Positions 1-55,308 of a DNA stretch of 64,000 nucleotides are shown one piece after another. The notes under the pieces were generated by a model. That model ran no database searches and was not told where the DNA came from. It saw nothing but the letters and a program-made list of their open reading frames with translations. Source of the stretch: Cephalopachus bancanus (Eukaryota > Chordata > Mammalia > Primates > Tarsiidae). A program made the translations under genes and the position numbers. The stretch's first letter is position 1. Every line of letters starts with the position of its first letter. The DNA lies in NCBI GenBank assembly GCA_027257055.1, contig JAPVLO010000182.1:2232001-2296000 (forward strand). The letters run 5' to 3'.

Positions 1-230
1 AAGTTTCCAGAACTAGAGCACAAGCTCCCACTGTGCTCTCACATGACACAACGAGAATGAGAGAGCTCTCTGGCATCCCTTTTATAAGGGCATCAATCCC
101 ATTCGTGGTGGCTCTGCCCTCAAGACCCAGTCGTCTCCCAAAGGCCCCACCTCCCACGATCATCACCTAGAGGCTAGGATGGCAACATATGAACTTTGAA
201 GGGACCAGAAATTCGGGTCAGAGCAACTAG
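1..230 (-). repeat. Degraded interspersed repeat, antisense
   Basis: The stretch reads like the reverse complement of a common mammalian dispersed repeat of MaLR/LTR character: blocks such as cctcccaaaggccccacc and caacatatgaa are typical. The class is not certain from reading alone. It lies in a SPAG17 intron upstream of the first exon in the window. Confidence 0.35.
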
Positions 231-604
231 TCAGTGATTTTCAACTATGATGTACAAGGGCCCAGTTGTTCTTTCAGACTAAAGGGCTTTCCAGAATGGG
301 CTGAATTTTCTGTGATTCCTACTCTGGTTCGTATATTTAAAAACACTTCAGTATTGCTTCACCCTCTTGGGACCAAGGCTGAAGTTCTTAAAATGCAGTT
401 CTCCCCAACTTGGCCCCTGGTCTCCTAGCCTCATCTCCCCCCATCTCCCTCCCCCCTGGGGTCTTTGTCTCTCGCCCAGTTTGGCTCATGCTGCAACTCT
501 GTACCGAAGTCCCAAGTGCAACCTCAGCATCAATTCCTCAGACAGAAAGTCAGACTGGTAAGAACCCTCACTACGCACAACAGTGGCTCCTTGATTGTCC
601 CCTT
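231..604. other. Intronic sequence, nothing recognised
   Basis: No exon with matching splice sites, RNA gene or clear repeat was seen. Short open frames here have no coding character. Confidence 0.4.
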
Positions 605-730
605 CAGTAACTTCTTTTTTTTTTAAGATGTGGGGTATAATTCAGTATTAGGTATGCAAGTGGTCATCATACAGGTAATGTCTGGACTTCCCTTTGGTCC
701 CTACTTCACCTGATATAAGATCAGGTACCA

Positions 731-1026
731 GCCGGGCTCGGTGGCTCAGCCTGTAATCCCGCGCCTTTGGGAGGCTGAGGTGAGTGAATTGCCTGAGCCC
801 GCGGGTTCGAGACCCACCTGGGCAGCGAGACCTCATTTCTACAATAAATTTTAAAAAAAATCAGCCGGGCGTGGTAGCACATGCCTGTAGTTCCGGCTAC
901 TCGGAAGGCTGAGGCAGAAGGATCGCCGGAGCCCAGCAGGTCGAGGCTGCGGTGGCCAGGAGCGGCCATTGCACTCCAGTCTGGGCGACAGAGTGAGACT
1001 CCAACTCAAAAAAAAAAAAAAAAAAA
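731..1026 (+). mobile_element. Alu, lineage-specific, inside the L1 3'UTR
   Basis: Full dimeric Alu starting gccgggctcggtgg and ending in an A-run. The target duplication gatcaggtacc is exact at 719-729 and 1027-1037. It post-dates the L1 it interrupts. Confidence 0.95.
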
Positions 1027-4000
1027 GATCAGGTACCCTCATGGATGTTATGTGCCTCCCTACCACCAGCAGTATCCTGCTATTGCCAGTCCCTTTCTTA
1101 GAGCATTATGGTAAATGTTCAGGGTCCACTTATGAGTGAGAACATGTGGTACTCAGTTCTTTGTTTCTGTGACGGATCACTGAGTATGATAGTCTCTAAA
1201 TCCATCCAAGTTGCTGTGAAGTCCACAGGTTTGTCCTTCTTTTTTGACTGTGTAATATTCCATCGTGTATATGTACCACATTTTTTTATCTAGTCCAGTT
1301 TTGATGGGCCGCATGATCGGTTCCATGTTTTTGCTACTGTGAATAGTGCTGCAATAAACATGCATGTGCAGGTATCTTTTTTGTAGAGTGATTTAAGTTC
1401 TTCTGGGTATATTCCCAGAAAGGGGATTACTGAGTCTTATGGGAGGTCAATTTCTAGTGCTTTTAGGAATCGCCACACTGTTTTCTATAGAGGTCGAGTC
1501 AATTTGCATTCCCTCCAACAGTGTAGGAGTGCTCTCTTTTCTCCTCATCCTCACCAGTATCTGTTGGTTTTTGTTTTATTCATGATGACCATTCTAACTG
1601 GAGTTCAGTGGTATCTCAATGTGGTTTTGAATTACTGTTCTCTGATGATTAGTGAGGCTGAGCATTTTTTCATATATCTGTTTGCTGCTCATATATCTTC
1701 TTTTGAGAAGTGTCTATTCATGTATTTGGCCCCCTTTTTTTAAGGGGCTATTTGTTTCTTTTCCTTTCAGCGTGTTTGAGTTCTTCATAGATCCTGGATG
1801 TTAGGCCTTTGTCAGATTTTCAGTTGGCAAATATTTTTCCCATTTTGTGGACTGTCTCCCCACTCTCTTGTTGGTTTCTTTTGCTTGGCAGAAGCTTTTC
1901 AGTTTGATGATCTCCCACTTGTCAATCTTATTTCTTATAGCATGGGCTTTTTGGATTTTAATCTCCTGATTGGTTGCCTATTCGGATTTCCATAAGGGTG
2001 TCTCTTGTGTTTTCTACAATTCTCGAAGTTTTACGTTTAGGCCATGATCCATTTAGAGTTTGTTTTCATGTATGGTGATCGGTAGGGGTCCTGTTTCATT
2101 CTTCCGCATGTGCTCAGCTCTTTTCAGCACCATTTACTGAATAGGTTCTCCTTTCTCCAGCGATTGTTGGTGGAGGCTTTGTCGAAGATGAATTGATTGA
2201 GAAACTGAGGTTTGCTTCTGGCATGTCTATCGTGTTCCATTCGTCTATATGCCTGTTCTTATATCAATACCAGGCTGTTTTGATTATGGTAGCCTTATAA
2301 TAAAGTTTAAAGTCTGGAAGTGTGAAGCCTCCCACTTTGTTTCTTTTGCTGAGGGTTATTTTGGCTACTTGTGATCATTTATGTTTCCGTGTATTTCTGT
2401 ATTGTCATTTCCAGATCTGAGAAGAATGAAATTGGTAATTTAAGGGGTATTGTGTTGAATCTGTAGACAGTCTTATGTAGGATGGACAACTTAACAACAT
2501 TGATTCTTTCAATTCCTGAACAGGGAATATTTTTCCATTTGTTTGTGTCATCTTTGACTTCTTTGAGCAGTGTTTTGTGGTTTTCGTTGTAAAGGTCTTT
2601 CACTTCTCTGGTTAGGAAGATGGTGAGGTATTTCATTTGTGTGTGTGTGGCTGTTGTGAATGGGACTGTGCTTTTTATTTGGGTCTCTGCCTGTTTGTTG
2701 TTGGTGTGTAAGAATGGCATTGTCTTTTGCACATTTATTTTGTTCCCTGAGGCTTTGTTAACCTCCTTTATCATTAGTACAAGGAGGTTTTTGACGGATT
2801 CTCTTGGGTTTTTGAGGTATAGGATCATATCATCAGCAAAGAGGGATAGTTTGACTTCCTCTTTTCCTGTTTGGATATCCCTGATATCCTTCTCCTGTCT
2901 GATTGCTCTAGCTAGGACTTCCAACACTGTTTAACAGGAGGGATGAGACAGTGGGCATCCTTGCCTTGATCCATTTTTCAGGGGAAATGCTTCCAATTTC
3001 TGACCATTTAGCAATATGTTGGCTGTGTGCTTATCACAGATGGCTGTTACTATTTTGAGGTATGTTCCCTCTATGCCCATATGTTCAAGGGTTTTTATCA
3101 AGAAAGGATGCTGGATTTTATCAAAAGCTTTTTCTGCATCCAATGATATAATCATGTGGTTCTTGTTTTTACAACTGTTGATGTATTTAATTACATTTAT
3201 GGTCCTGGGGATGTTGAACCAGCCCTGCATTCTGGAGATGAAGCCTACTTGGTCATGGTGGATGATTTTTGAGTTGTGTTGTTGGCTTCGATTTCCTAGA
3301 ATCTCAGTGAGAATTTTTGCATTTATTTTCATCAGGGATATTGGCCTATAGTTCTTTTTCTTTGTTAAGTTTTTCCCTGGTTTGGGTATCAGTGTGATGT
3401 TAGCCTCATAAAATGATTTGGGGAGAGTTCTGTCTTTCTCAATTGCCTAGAATACTTTCAATAGGATTGGTATCAGCTCCTCATTGTATGTTTTGTAGAA
3501 TTCTGCTGGAAATCCATCTGGCCCAGGGCTTTTTTTTTTTTTTTTTTTTTTTTTTGGTAGGTAGTTTTCTTATGACTGAATCAATTTCCTGCGTTGTTAT
3601 TGGTCTGTTGAGAATCTTGATTTCTTCTTGTTTCTACCTGGTGAGGTTGTGTGATGTCAGAAAGTGCTCCATTTCATTTAGGTTATCCAGTTTGTTTCCA
3701 TACAGGTGTGCATGATAATCTCTAATAATCTTTTGTTTTCTTTGGAGTCTGTTTGACTTGATCTTTTGCATTTCTGATTGTGTCTATTTGGGCTTTTTCT
3801 CTCTTCTTCTTTGTTAGTCTGGCTAAGGGTTCATCAGTCTTGCTTATCCTTTCAAATGACCAGCTTTTTATTCTGTTTATTTTTTCTATGAGATTTTTGT
3901 CTTCTGTGTCCCATATTTGGGCTTTACTTTGGCAATCTGATTTCTTCTGGTGAAGTCAGGGTTTTGGTGGTCTTGCCTTTCCAGCTCCCTTGGGTGAATT

Positions 4001-6439
4001 GTTAGGCTGCTAATTTGTTCTCTTTCTATTTTCTTGATGTGTGTTTGTAGCAATCTAAATTCCTCTCTTAGAATTGCTTTCTTGGCATCCCAGAGGTTTT
4101 GGTAAGATGTTTCCTCATTTGCAATTGTTTCCAGGAATCTTTTATTGTCTGTTTTGATTTCTGTGTTGATCCAGGAGTCGTTCAGCATCATGCTGTTTAG
4201 TGTTCATGTCTTTGTGGGTTTGGGGAGAATTTTGTGGTGGCAATATTTATTTTTTATTCCACTGTGATCTGAGAAGGTGCATGGCAGTATTTCAATCTTG
4301 TTATGTTTGTTTTTGCTTGATTTATGACTGAGGGTATCATCGATCTTGGAGTATGCTCCATGTGGTTATGAGTAGAAAGTATATTCTGTGGATTTTGAGT
4401 GGACTGTTGTGTTAGTAACTGTTAAGTCAATTTGGTCAAGCATCAAGTTGAGGCTCTGGGTCCCTTTGCTGATTTTTTCCCCTCAACAATCTGTCTAGGG
4501 TTGTTAGTAGGGTATTTAAGTCCCCAGCTCTGATAGTGTTAGAGTCAGTATCTTTTTTTGATTTACTTAGTAGCTGCTTTATAAAAGCTGGTGCCCTGTG
4601 TTGGCTGCATATATGTTTAGAATGGCTATTTCTTGTTGATGTATCCAACCTTCTATCATTATGTAGTGTCCTTCCATATCTTTTTAAATTACTAATAGCT
4701 TCTCTTTTTTTTAGTGAGAAAACAATTTATTGAGAGGACAGAAAAGCTCCCACTGTGGAAGGGTCCCCGAAGGGGTTGCCCTTTTGATAGCTTTAAGATT
4801 GCTTTGTCTGCTATTAAATCACAACTCCTGCCTTCTTTTGTGGTCCTTTCACCTGAAAGCTTGTTCTCTATCCTCTAACTTTGAGTCTGTAGAAGTCCTT
4901 TGTGGTGAGATGAGTTTCCTGGAGGCAGCAAATTACTGGCTCATGTGCTTTTATCCAGTTTGCCATTGTATGTCTTTTTAGTGATGTGTTTAGTCCATTC
5001 ACATTCAGGCTGATTATTGAAATGTAAGAGTTTGTCCCTGCCACAATGCTCTTTTAAGGCTGCTTTGTTTTCGTTTAGCTTTTGTGTTCATATATGTGTG
5101 TGTTTTCATTTTTGTGGATATGCTGTGTGTTCTGCTGCTTCTGCATTTGTTTATGATTGTGTGAAATATATGGTCTTTCTTTTGTTTCTTTTTTCTTCTG
5201 TGCACAGCACCTTTGTAAGTGTCTCCTGTAGAGTTGGTCTGGAAACAACATATTCTCTTAGGGATTGAATGTTTGGGAAGGATTTTAATTATCCATCACT
5301 GATGAAACTTAGCATGGCTGGGTAGGAAATCTTGGTTGAAATGGTTTATCTTTGAGAACATTAAAGATTGGGGTCCAATGTCTTCTGCTGTAGTGTTGCC
5401 ACAGATAAGTCTGCAGCAATTCTGATTGGTCTTCCCCATTAGGCAGTCTGACCTTTTTCCTCTGCTGCCTTTAGGATTTTTTATTTTATACCTTCTCTGT
5501 GTAGGCAAATTACTATGTGTCCAGGGGTTGGTCTTCTCATAAGACGTCTTATAGAAGTTCTCTGAATCTCTTGCACTTGTATAATCGTCTCTATGATCAG
5601 ATGAAGGATGTTTTCTTGAATGACACCATGGAATGTTTGTTCCAGGGTGTTTTACCTTTCTCTATTTTAGGTATTTTGATCAGACTTAGGTTTGGGTTCT
5701 TGATAAAATTACACATCTCTTGGACAGTTTCTTCTTTCTTCTTAATTTTTTTTCTATATCTTTAATAGATTGGGATTCAATATTGTGGTCTTCCAGTTCT
5801 GAGATTCATTCTTCTGCTTGGTCAGTTCTGCTTCCCATGCTTGTCAGTTTGTTATTTATTTCTTAGATGAAGTTCTTTATGTCTGTTATTTCTAAGTATG
5901 CTTTATTTAGTCTGTCTGGCTCCATTGCAATTTCATTTAGTTTTAGCCCCTGCATTTCTTGACCTTTATTCATTCTATCCAACAATTCTCTGAGCTCTGT
6001 AGAACTTTCTGGGTATTGTCACTTTGGGAGATAGCCATTGTTTGTGCCCTGGTAGCTGTTCTTTCTAGCACTGACTCTTTGCTGGGGCTCTGATGGCTAT
6101 CAGCAGTTTTTCCTTGTTTTTTCTTCATTTGTAGCAGTTCCCTTGTCTTTCTCTTCAATTCTATTGCTCAGTGGAAAATGGAGAAGCAGACACTTCTGAT
6201 ATTTGCTCTACTTTTTGCCCTTCCTCTGGCTGGGGCTCTGGGTTTGTTCAGTTACGAAGTAGGGCTAGGGTGAAGTGCTGTGTTATCTCTCTAAAATTTT
6301 GAGCACTTACTAGGAGATGGGGAGGAGCCGCCAGGATTCAGAACCCACTGGCAGGTCATAATGTTTGCTCTCTGCTGAGTGGGCCCACGGAACTTGCTCT
6401 CCCTGTCTCCAATACGGCTTTACAGTGGGTGTGCTAGCA

Positions 6440-6610
6440 TAACCCCTGAGTCCAAGACAGGGTATAAGAGGGATAAGAGAGAGGAGGAAAGAAAAAAGGG
6501 AAAGAAGGAGAGAGAGAGAAAAGAAAAAAGCAAGCAAGCCAGAGAAAGCACAAAAGAGAGAAGTCGAAGGAAGAAAGAAAAGAGAAAACCAACCCACAAA
6601 GGGACCAAGT
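6440..6610 (+). repeat. Purine-rich (GA) tract in L1 5'UTR
   Basis: About 170 bases are nearly all A and G on the + strand (pyrimidine-rich in L1 sense), with gaaagaaggagagagag-type runs. The tract is part of the antisense L1, between ORF1 and the CpG-rich block. Confidence 0.8.
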
Positions 6611-6639
6611 GAGATCGTCAAAGACACAAAAGCCGCTGC

Positions 6640-7992
6640 CCCCCCAGATGTCGATGAAGTGTCCTCAGCTGTAGTGTGTCTCTCCGAGGGGCTCCCTCCT
6701 GTGCCGCGTTCTGCCGCTCGCAGGGCTGTGGCTGCAGGTGCCCTCTTCACGCCGGACTCCAGGCGGGAGCCGCTCTCCCCGGCGGCCTCCGCGGGGAGCT
6801 GGCACGTGCCCGCGTGCGGGAAGGGGCCCGAGACGGGGCGACGTCGCGCCTCTCGGGGCCTCGCCCGTCCTTCCTCTGCCCGCGTCGTCGCCGCTCCCGG
6901 GCGCCGGGTCGCAGGAGGGGACGGGCCCCCCGCCGGCTCCGCCCCCGCTCTCGCCCCCGGCCGCGGGGACGGGGCGGAGCCGTCGGGCGGGCCCCGCCTC
7001 CTCCCCGCAGTCCGCCGTCCGCGCCCGTCGCCCGGCAGGGGGCTCCGCGCGGCGGCGGCTGTCGGCCCGGCCTCGGCCGCGCCCCGAGCGCCGCCCGGCC
7101 GGCGCGCGCTGCGCAGCGTCCTCCGCCGTCCCCAGGGGCAGCCCGCGCCGCGCGGAGGGCGCCCGGGTCTGCGGACGTCCCGCGCCGCCCAGCGGCGGCC
7201 GCAGGGCGCCGCTCCGCCCGGGCGCGCGCGCGTCTGCCCGTCTCCCTGCGGGCGCCGCGCCGACCCCGGCGGCGTCGACGCGTTCGCTCCGGCGGCGTCC
7301 GGGCTCTGGGTCTCGGGCGCCGGCGGCGGCTCTGAGCCCCGCCCAGGCGCAGGGGCTGCTCCCCGCTGTGTCCCGGGTCTCTGCGGCAGGCTCCTCGCTG
7401 CGCTCCCTCCGCGGCCTGCGGGGCCGGCGGTCGTCCCAGCAGCTCTTCCCGGGTAAAGCTCTGCCGGTTCTGTTTTGTTTTATCTTTGAGTTGGAGTCTC
7501 ACTCGGCCGCCCCGGCCCCCGCAGCCTCGACCCGCCGGGCTCCGGCGATCCTTCCGCCTCCGCCTTCCGAGGAGCCGGAGCGACAGGCGCGCGCTGCCAC
7601 GCCCGGCGGGCTTTCGGATTTACTGTCGACATGAGGTCTCGCCGAGTTGCCCGGGCGGGTCTCGAACCCGCGGGCTCGGGCGATCCCCTCACCTCGGCCT
7701 CCCAAAGGCGCGGGATGGCAGGCTGAGCCGCCGAGCCCGGCTGGCTCTGCTAATCTTAAAGAAGGATGCTCGGCTTCTGCTTTCTGGGACGCGCTAGGGT
7801 CCAAGCAGAGCAGCTGCGGCGCCGGCAGCTGCACCAGGAAGGCCGGGCCGCCTGCTCTCGAGTCCCCATTCGGCCGGCCTCTCACCCTCCCACCGACACC
7901 CAGAAACCCAGGCAGAGTCATCCGTGCCGTCACTCACACGCGCCTGGACTTTGCCGTCCGACGTGCAGCGCCGCCATCTTCCCGGAAGTTCC
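6640..7992 (-). promoter_or_regulatory. CpG-island-like L1 5'UTR (internal promoter)
   Basis: Very GC-rich sequence dense in undecayed CG dinucleotides, densest at 6740-7440. By position it is the L1 5'UTR, which in primate L1s holds a sense Pol II promoter and an antisense promoter. The sense promoter would fire leftward. An antisense activity would fire rightward, toward SPAG17 exons. Long open frames on both strands (for example 265 and 298 codons) come from GC richness and stop scarcity and are not genes. Promoter activity is inferred. Confidence 0.6.
7470..7741 (-). mobile_element. Alu, antisense, nested in L1 5'UTR, CpG-rich
   Basis: Reads as a reverse-complement Alu (gagttggagtctcactc to gccgagcccggc) of the same lineage as the other young copies, but keeps an unusual number of CG dinucleotides. 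No clean target duplication was found; ggttctg/ggctctg at the edges is a weak candidate. Confidence 0.85.
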
Positions 7993-8002
7993 CAGTAACT
8001 TC

Positions 8003-8130
8003 CGTAGTGACTGCTCTCCTTTTGGGGTGTAGCTCCCAGAGAACAGGGAGCTAAACCCGAGTGCTTTTCATCATTGTGTCTCGAATCCCTGTCACAGTAG
8101 GCAACAACTCATGGCCAGCGCTCCGTGAAT
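8003..8130. other. Intronic sequence after L1
   Basis: Short unassigned stretch between the L1 target duplication and the direct-repeat unit. Confidence 0.4.
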
Positions 8131-8780
8131 TTGTGTTCAACTGGTTGCGTTGGAATAAAGCCGGAGCAGGCCAGGCCGACGACATGGCTTCCCCTTGCTT
8201 TGTATCGCCTTGGGTGGCACAACCACTTTCCTTCTCAACTCCTATGCATTTTTAACGGTGATACTCTTCACCTGAACAGAAGAGAGCATGGGTTAAAATT
8301 GACACTCAGCCGGGCTCGGTGGCTCAGCCTGTCATCCCGCGCCTTTGGGAGGCGGAGGTGAGTGGATTGCCTGAGCCCACGGGTTCGAGACCCGCCTGGG
8401 CAACTTGGGGAGACCTCATCGCCACAATAAATCAAAAAACCAGCCGGGCGTGGTAGCGCGTGCCTGTAATTCTGGCTACTGGGAAGGCTGAGGCTGAGGG
8501 ATCGCCGGAGCCCAGCGGGTCGAGGCTGCGGTGGCCGACTGCGCTCCAGTCTGGGCGACAGAGTGAGACTCCTACTCAAAGAAACAAAAACAAAACAAAA
8601 CAAAAAAGAAATTGACACTCTAACAGAACACCACGGACTTACATCTATAGCTACATTTATTCAGCTTTAGAGAGAGACACAAGACAGGAAAGACAGCATG
8701 ATTGGTGCAGCAGCCTCACCCAACCAGGAGGCCCAGCGGCAACCCAGGAACACAGCTTTTTGTACCCAAGCTCACACAGG
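8131..8780 (+). repeat. Direct repeat arm 1 (interrupted by an Alu)
   Basis: After removing the Alu at 8309-8608 this arm aligns with 9090-9415: both share atactcttcacctgaacag, then cagcatgatt, gcagcctca and ggaggcccagc in the same order. The arms have diverged clearly. They could be two copies of one LTR-like element or an old local duplication; the family is not recognised. Confidence 0.75.
8309..8608 (+). mobile_element. Alu, lineage-specific
   Basis: Dimeric Alu with a CAAAA-type tail. The target duplication aaattgacactc is exact at 8296-8307 and 8609-8620. Confidence 0.95.
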
Positions 8781-9089
8781 CACACATGACAGACAAGGGC
8801 ATACACGTGTGTAGATCAACTTGACACAGAGAAGCTGCAGCCTCTGTCCTCCGCCACCCTTCAAGTGCTTATCTGATGACATTAGACCGACACCTGCAGG
8901 CCATCTGGGCAGTTCACCCTGCCCAGGGCAGTCCTATAGAGCGGGGGTTTCACAGCACACAAGGCAGCCACAACATGCCACATTTATCGTTACTCCATAG
9001 TTTCCAAGGAAACAGGGCCTGTGGTCATTTTCCCAGACAGACCTGGGTTAATCCAGTCCAGATGTTGGCTTTTTATTCGTAAAGACGCC
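8781..9089. other. Spacer between direct repeat arms
   Basis: About 310 bases of unassigned sequence between the two arms. No retroviral reading frame or primer-binding site is evident. Confidence 0.4.
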
Positions 9090-9415
9090 TGGTGTTTACT
9101 TGTTGAATGACCTGGAGCTGGAGCATGCCAGGTTGACAACGTAACTTCTCTTTGTTTTCCTGGCTTGGGTTATGTAGATCATATTATTCCTCTCAACCAA
9201 TCCATTTTTAACAGTAATACTCTTCACCTGAACAGAAGAGATTATGTGTTAAAATTAACACTCAAACTAATGGAACACAATAGACTTACATCCATCTACA
9301 TCTGCATTTACTCGGCTTTAGGGAGGGATACAAGATGGGAAACCCAGCATGATTAGTGCTGCAGCCTCATCCAACCTGGAGGCCCAGCAGCGACCCATGT
9401 ACACAGCATTTTTCT
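9090..9415 (+). repeat. Direct repeat arm 2
   Basis: Second, Alu-free copy of the unit at 8131-8780. It also contains, at 9170-9192, a 22-of-23 match to the inside of SPAG17 exon 9625-9769. Confidence 0.75.
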
Positions 9416-9530
9416 AAGTCTGAATGTCATCATCTATAAAATGGTTGTAACTTGCCTCCCAGGATAGTTATAAAGGTTAGACAGGTAGATACGATAAAAC
9501 ATTTGCTTATCAGTAAATAGCCAGGACTCT
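9411..9530 (+). mobile_element. MIR SINE remnant
   Basis: Contains the MIR-like order catctataaaatgg, then cctcccaggatagttataaagg. Diverged. Confidence 0.55.
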
Positions 9531-9600
9531 GATGGTACCATCTTTGTATTCGATGGATATAAAAAGTAGTGCACTCGGGATTAACCACCTGGACAAGTGA

Positions 9601-53327
<43,727 letters not shown>

Positions 53328-53338
53328 GTCCAGTAAGC

Positions 53339-53344
53339 AATAAA
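53339..53344 (+). terminator. SPAG17: SPAG17 polyadenylation signal AATAAA
   Basis: Canonical signal starting 11 bases after the stop codon, predicting a 3'UTR of only about 30-40 bases. Confidence 0.75.
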
Positions 53345-53471
53345 TGTAATGTGATTGTCAGCCATTCAAATTTGAGGCATCAGACCTCTGGCGCGTTCCC
53401 CTCTTCTTATATCCAAGAAGCCACCTGGCCTGATGGAATGAAAATATTTGTCTCAACAACTATAATGGTTA

Positions 53472-54020
53472 CTCGGGGAGGCCCAACAATGTTTTTGGAG
53501 GGAGGGTCCCTTGTAGTACAGGCCTCCCTGCTAGGTGTTCTAGGAAGCCACTGGCATTAGTGTACCAGCTAGCGTTGTCTTCAGAGGCTGCACTCAGCTT
53601 CAGTGAATTTTGTTTTGGAGATTCTTTCAATACATTTGTCCATGTCATGATGGGTGATTTACGGGTGCACCTGTGCACACCACGTGTTCAGGAGTTTTTG
53701 ACCAGAAGTGGCATGACCCCCATGTCCCAAACTCCCTGTTTACCTGACCTCTCCCCAAGTGACTTTCTTGTTTCCCCGGATGAAAAAAGTCCTCCAAGGG
53801 AAAGGTTTTGAAAATGTGCAATAAGTGAAACAAACCATGGCAGAAACACTAGAAAGCACCAAAACTGATGAGTTCAAAAACCGTTTTGATCAATGGAAAA
53901 AGCATCTCGATAGACATATTGCATCACATGAAGAGTACTTGGAAGGTGACTGAAGTTTAAACATATAAGAATACACAACTTTTTATAAATAAATTCTGGT
54001 TTTGGGGGGTTCCCTCCTCA
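53472..54020 (+). mobile_element. Tc1/mariner derivative, ~550 bp
   Basis: Flanked by TA on both sides (53470-53471, 54021-54022), with degenerate terminal repeats ctcggggaggccc and ggggttccctcctca. The - to + reading keeps traces of a transposase C-terminus: a PDLSPSDF motif near 53740 (the last catalytic Asp region of mariner) and FDQWKKHLDRHIASH near 53890. Frames are broken; non-functional. Confidence 0.82.
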
Positions 54021-54024
54021 TATA

Positions 54025-54495
54025 GCCAGTAAGACTAAGGCAAGAGATGCTGACTTAATGACTAGCGATCTGCTTGGCTTAAAATTCACTTTGTAATGTG
54101 TCTATTGACCTCAAACCTTTAGGGATAAAGAGTTCCAAATACTATGATGAAAATTTCTATTCTATTTATTTATCATACATATTACTTAATCACAAGTTCC
54201 CCTTCTTTTTGATTATCACACTTATCAAACTTATCACACTTATCAAACAAAAACACCTTTAGTTTCCCTAGTTCTATAAGGATAATCGATCATAAATGCT
54301 AGCAAAACTGTGGGAAAGCAGCACTTTTTTAGCAAGAGCAATGTGAGCAGTTATTAATCACATACACATCTAGTGTGCCCTCCCGGAACTTGGTTTGGAA
54401 ATCATCAAAAATCATAACAGAAAATGCTGCAACTTCTTTACGCTCTGAACAACTCTAAAAAGCACAAACAATGTGGATTCAGCCACCGTTCTTAT
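54025..54495. other. Intergenic sequence
   Basis: Contains a short tandem duplication of ttatcacacttatcaaac near 54213-54250. Nothing else. Confidence 0.45.
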
Positions 54496-54504
54496 TTTTT
54501 AAAT

Positions 54505-54781
54505 TATTATCTTTAAGAGACAGAGCCTTGCTCTGTTACCCAGGCTGGAGTACAGTGGCATGATCATAGCTCACTACAGTCTTGAACTCCCGGGTTCAAG
54601 TAATCCTCCCACTTCAGTTTCCTGAGTTACTAGGACCACATGCATGCACGCCATCACACCCAGATAATTTTTATTTTTTTTATGTTTTTGTAGAGACAGG
54701 GTCTCACTATGTTGCTTAGGCTAGTCTTGAACTTCTGGCCTCAAGTGATCCACCCACTTGGCCACCCAAAGTGCCCAGCCT
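54505..54781 (-). mobile_element. Old Alu, antisense
   Basis: Diverged reverse-complement Alu: gagacagagccttgctctgt to acccaaagtgcccagcc. Confidence 0.88.
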
Positions 54782-54784
54782 ATT

Positions 54785-55308
54785 TTTCAATAAGTAACTG
54801 CTCTCTCTGGTGGCAGGACTAACTGCCCAAAGCAGACTGACCCCTTGGACAGCACCTACCATGCATCACACTATCTATTCTCTTGTCTTTTCACAGTTAA
54901 GCCTTCAGAAACTCTATGTCAAAGTTCACATATCTTATTCTGCCCAGCAAATAATGCTACTATATTCCTTATCCTGCTTCAGTGATTGTACTATGCTCAA
55001 CAACATTAACAGATTTGTGGTTTGAGTCACAAATTGCCAGGCCACAAGAACTGCGGCTCTGAGCCTGGGAAGAAAATGGTGACACTACAACATAATAACT
55101 TAGAGGAAATGAATAAATTCATAGAAAGATGAAAACCGGAAAGGGTTTCAAGAAGATACAGAAAATCTGAATGGACCGATAACAAGGAGTATAAATTCAT
55201 AATTTTAAAACTTCTCACAAAGAAAAGCCCAGGCCCAGAGACTGCTGTGTCAATCTCCTTTCCTAGAACATTCCCACTTCCCCAAATCCCTGCCACGAAG
55301 ATACGCAG
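54785..55308. other. Intergenic sequence, nothing recognised
   Basis: Open frames on either strand lack support. Confidence 0.4.

Larger units (their letters stand above)
615..7992 (-). mobile_element. Full-length L1 LINE, antisense to SPAG17
   Basis: An L1 in reverse orientation runs from its A-tail (T-run at 615-624) to its 5' end near 7992. The 10-base target duplication cagtaacttc is exact at 605-614 and 7993-8002. Approximate layout: 3'UTR 625-1110, ORF2 1110-4980, ORF1 5000-6170, 5'UTR 6170-7992. ORF2 landmarks are visible on the - strand: an endonuclease GDxNT-type motif near 4520 and the reverse transcriptase [11 protein letters not shown] motif near 2840. The 5' end carries a gaagatggcggc block resembling the YY1 site at the start of primate L1. 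ORF2 is broken into several frames (for example 2379-2927 and 2931-3332), so the copy is not coding-competent. Alus are nested at 731-1026 and 7470-7741. The nick context is not a good TTTT/AA match, which slightly weakens the TSD call. Confidence 0.88.

Noticed and set aside
2379..3332. Reverse transcriptase-like frames that could suggest an active element
   Set aside because: They are pieces of the broken ORF2 of the antisense L1, with stops and frameshifts between them.
6659..7634. Long open frames (219-298 codons) on both strands in GC-rich DNA
   Set aside because: They overlap each other in several frames, have Ala/Arg/Pro-biased low-complexity translations and lie in the L1 5'UTR. Stop codons are simply rare at this GC content.
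53560..53811. An 83-codon + strand frame downstream of SPAG17
   Set aside because: It is the decayed transposase part of the mariner derivative, not a gene.
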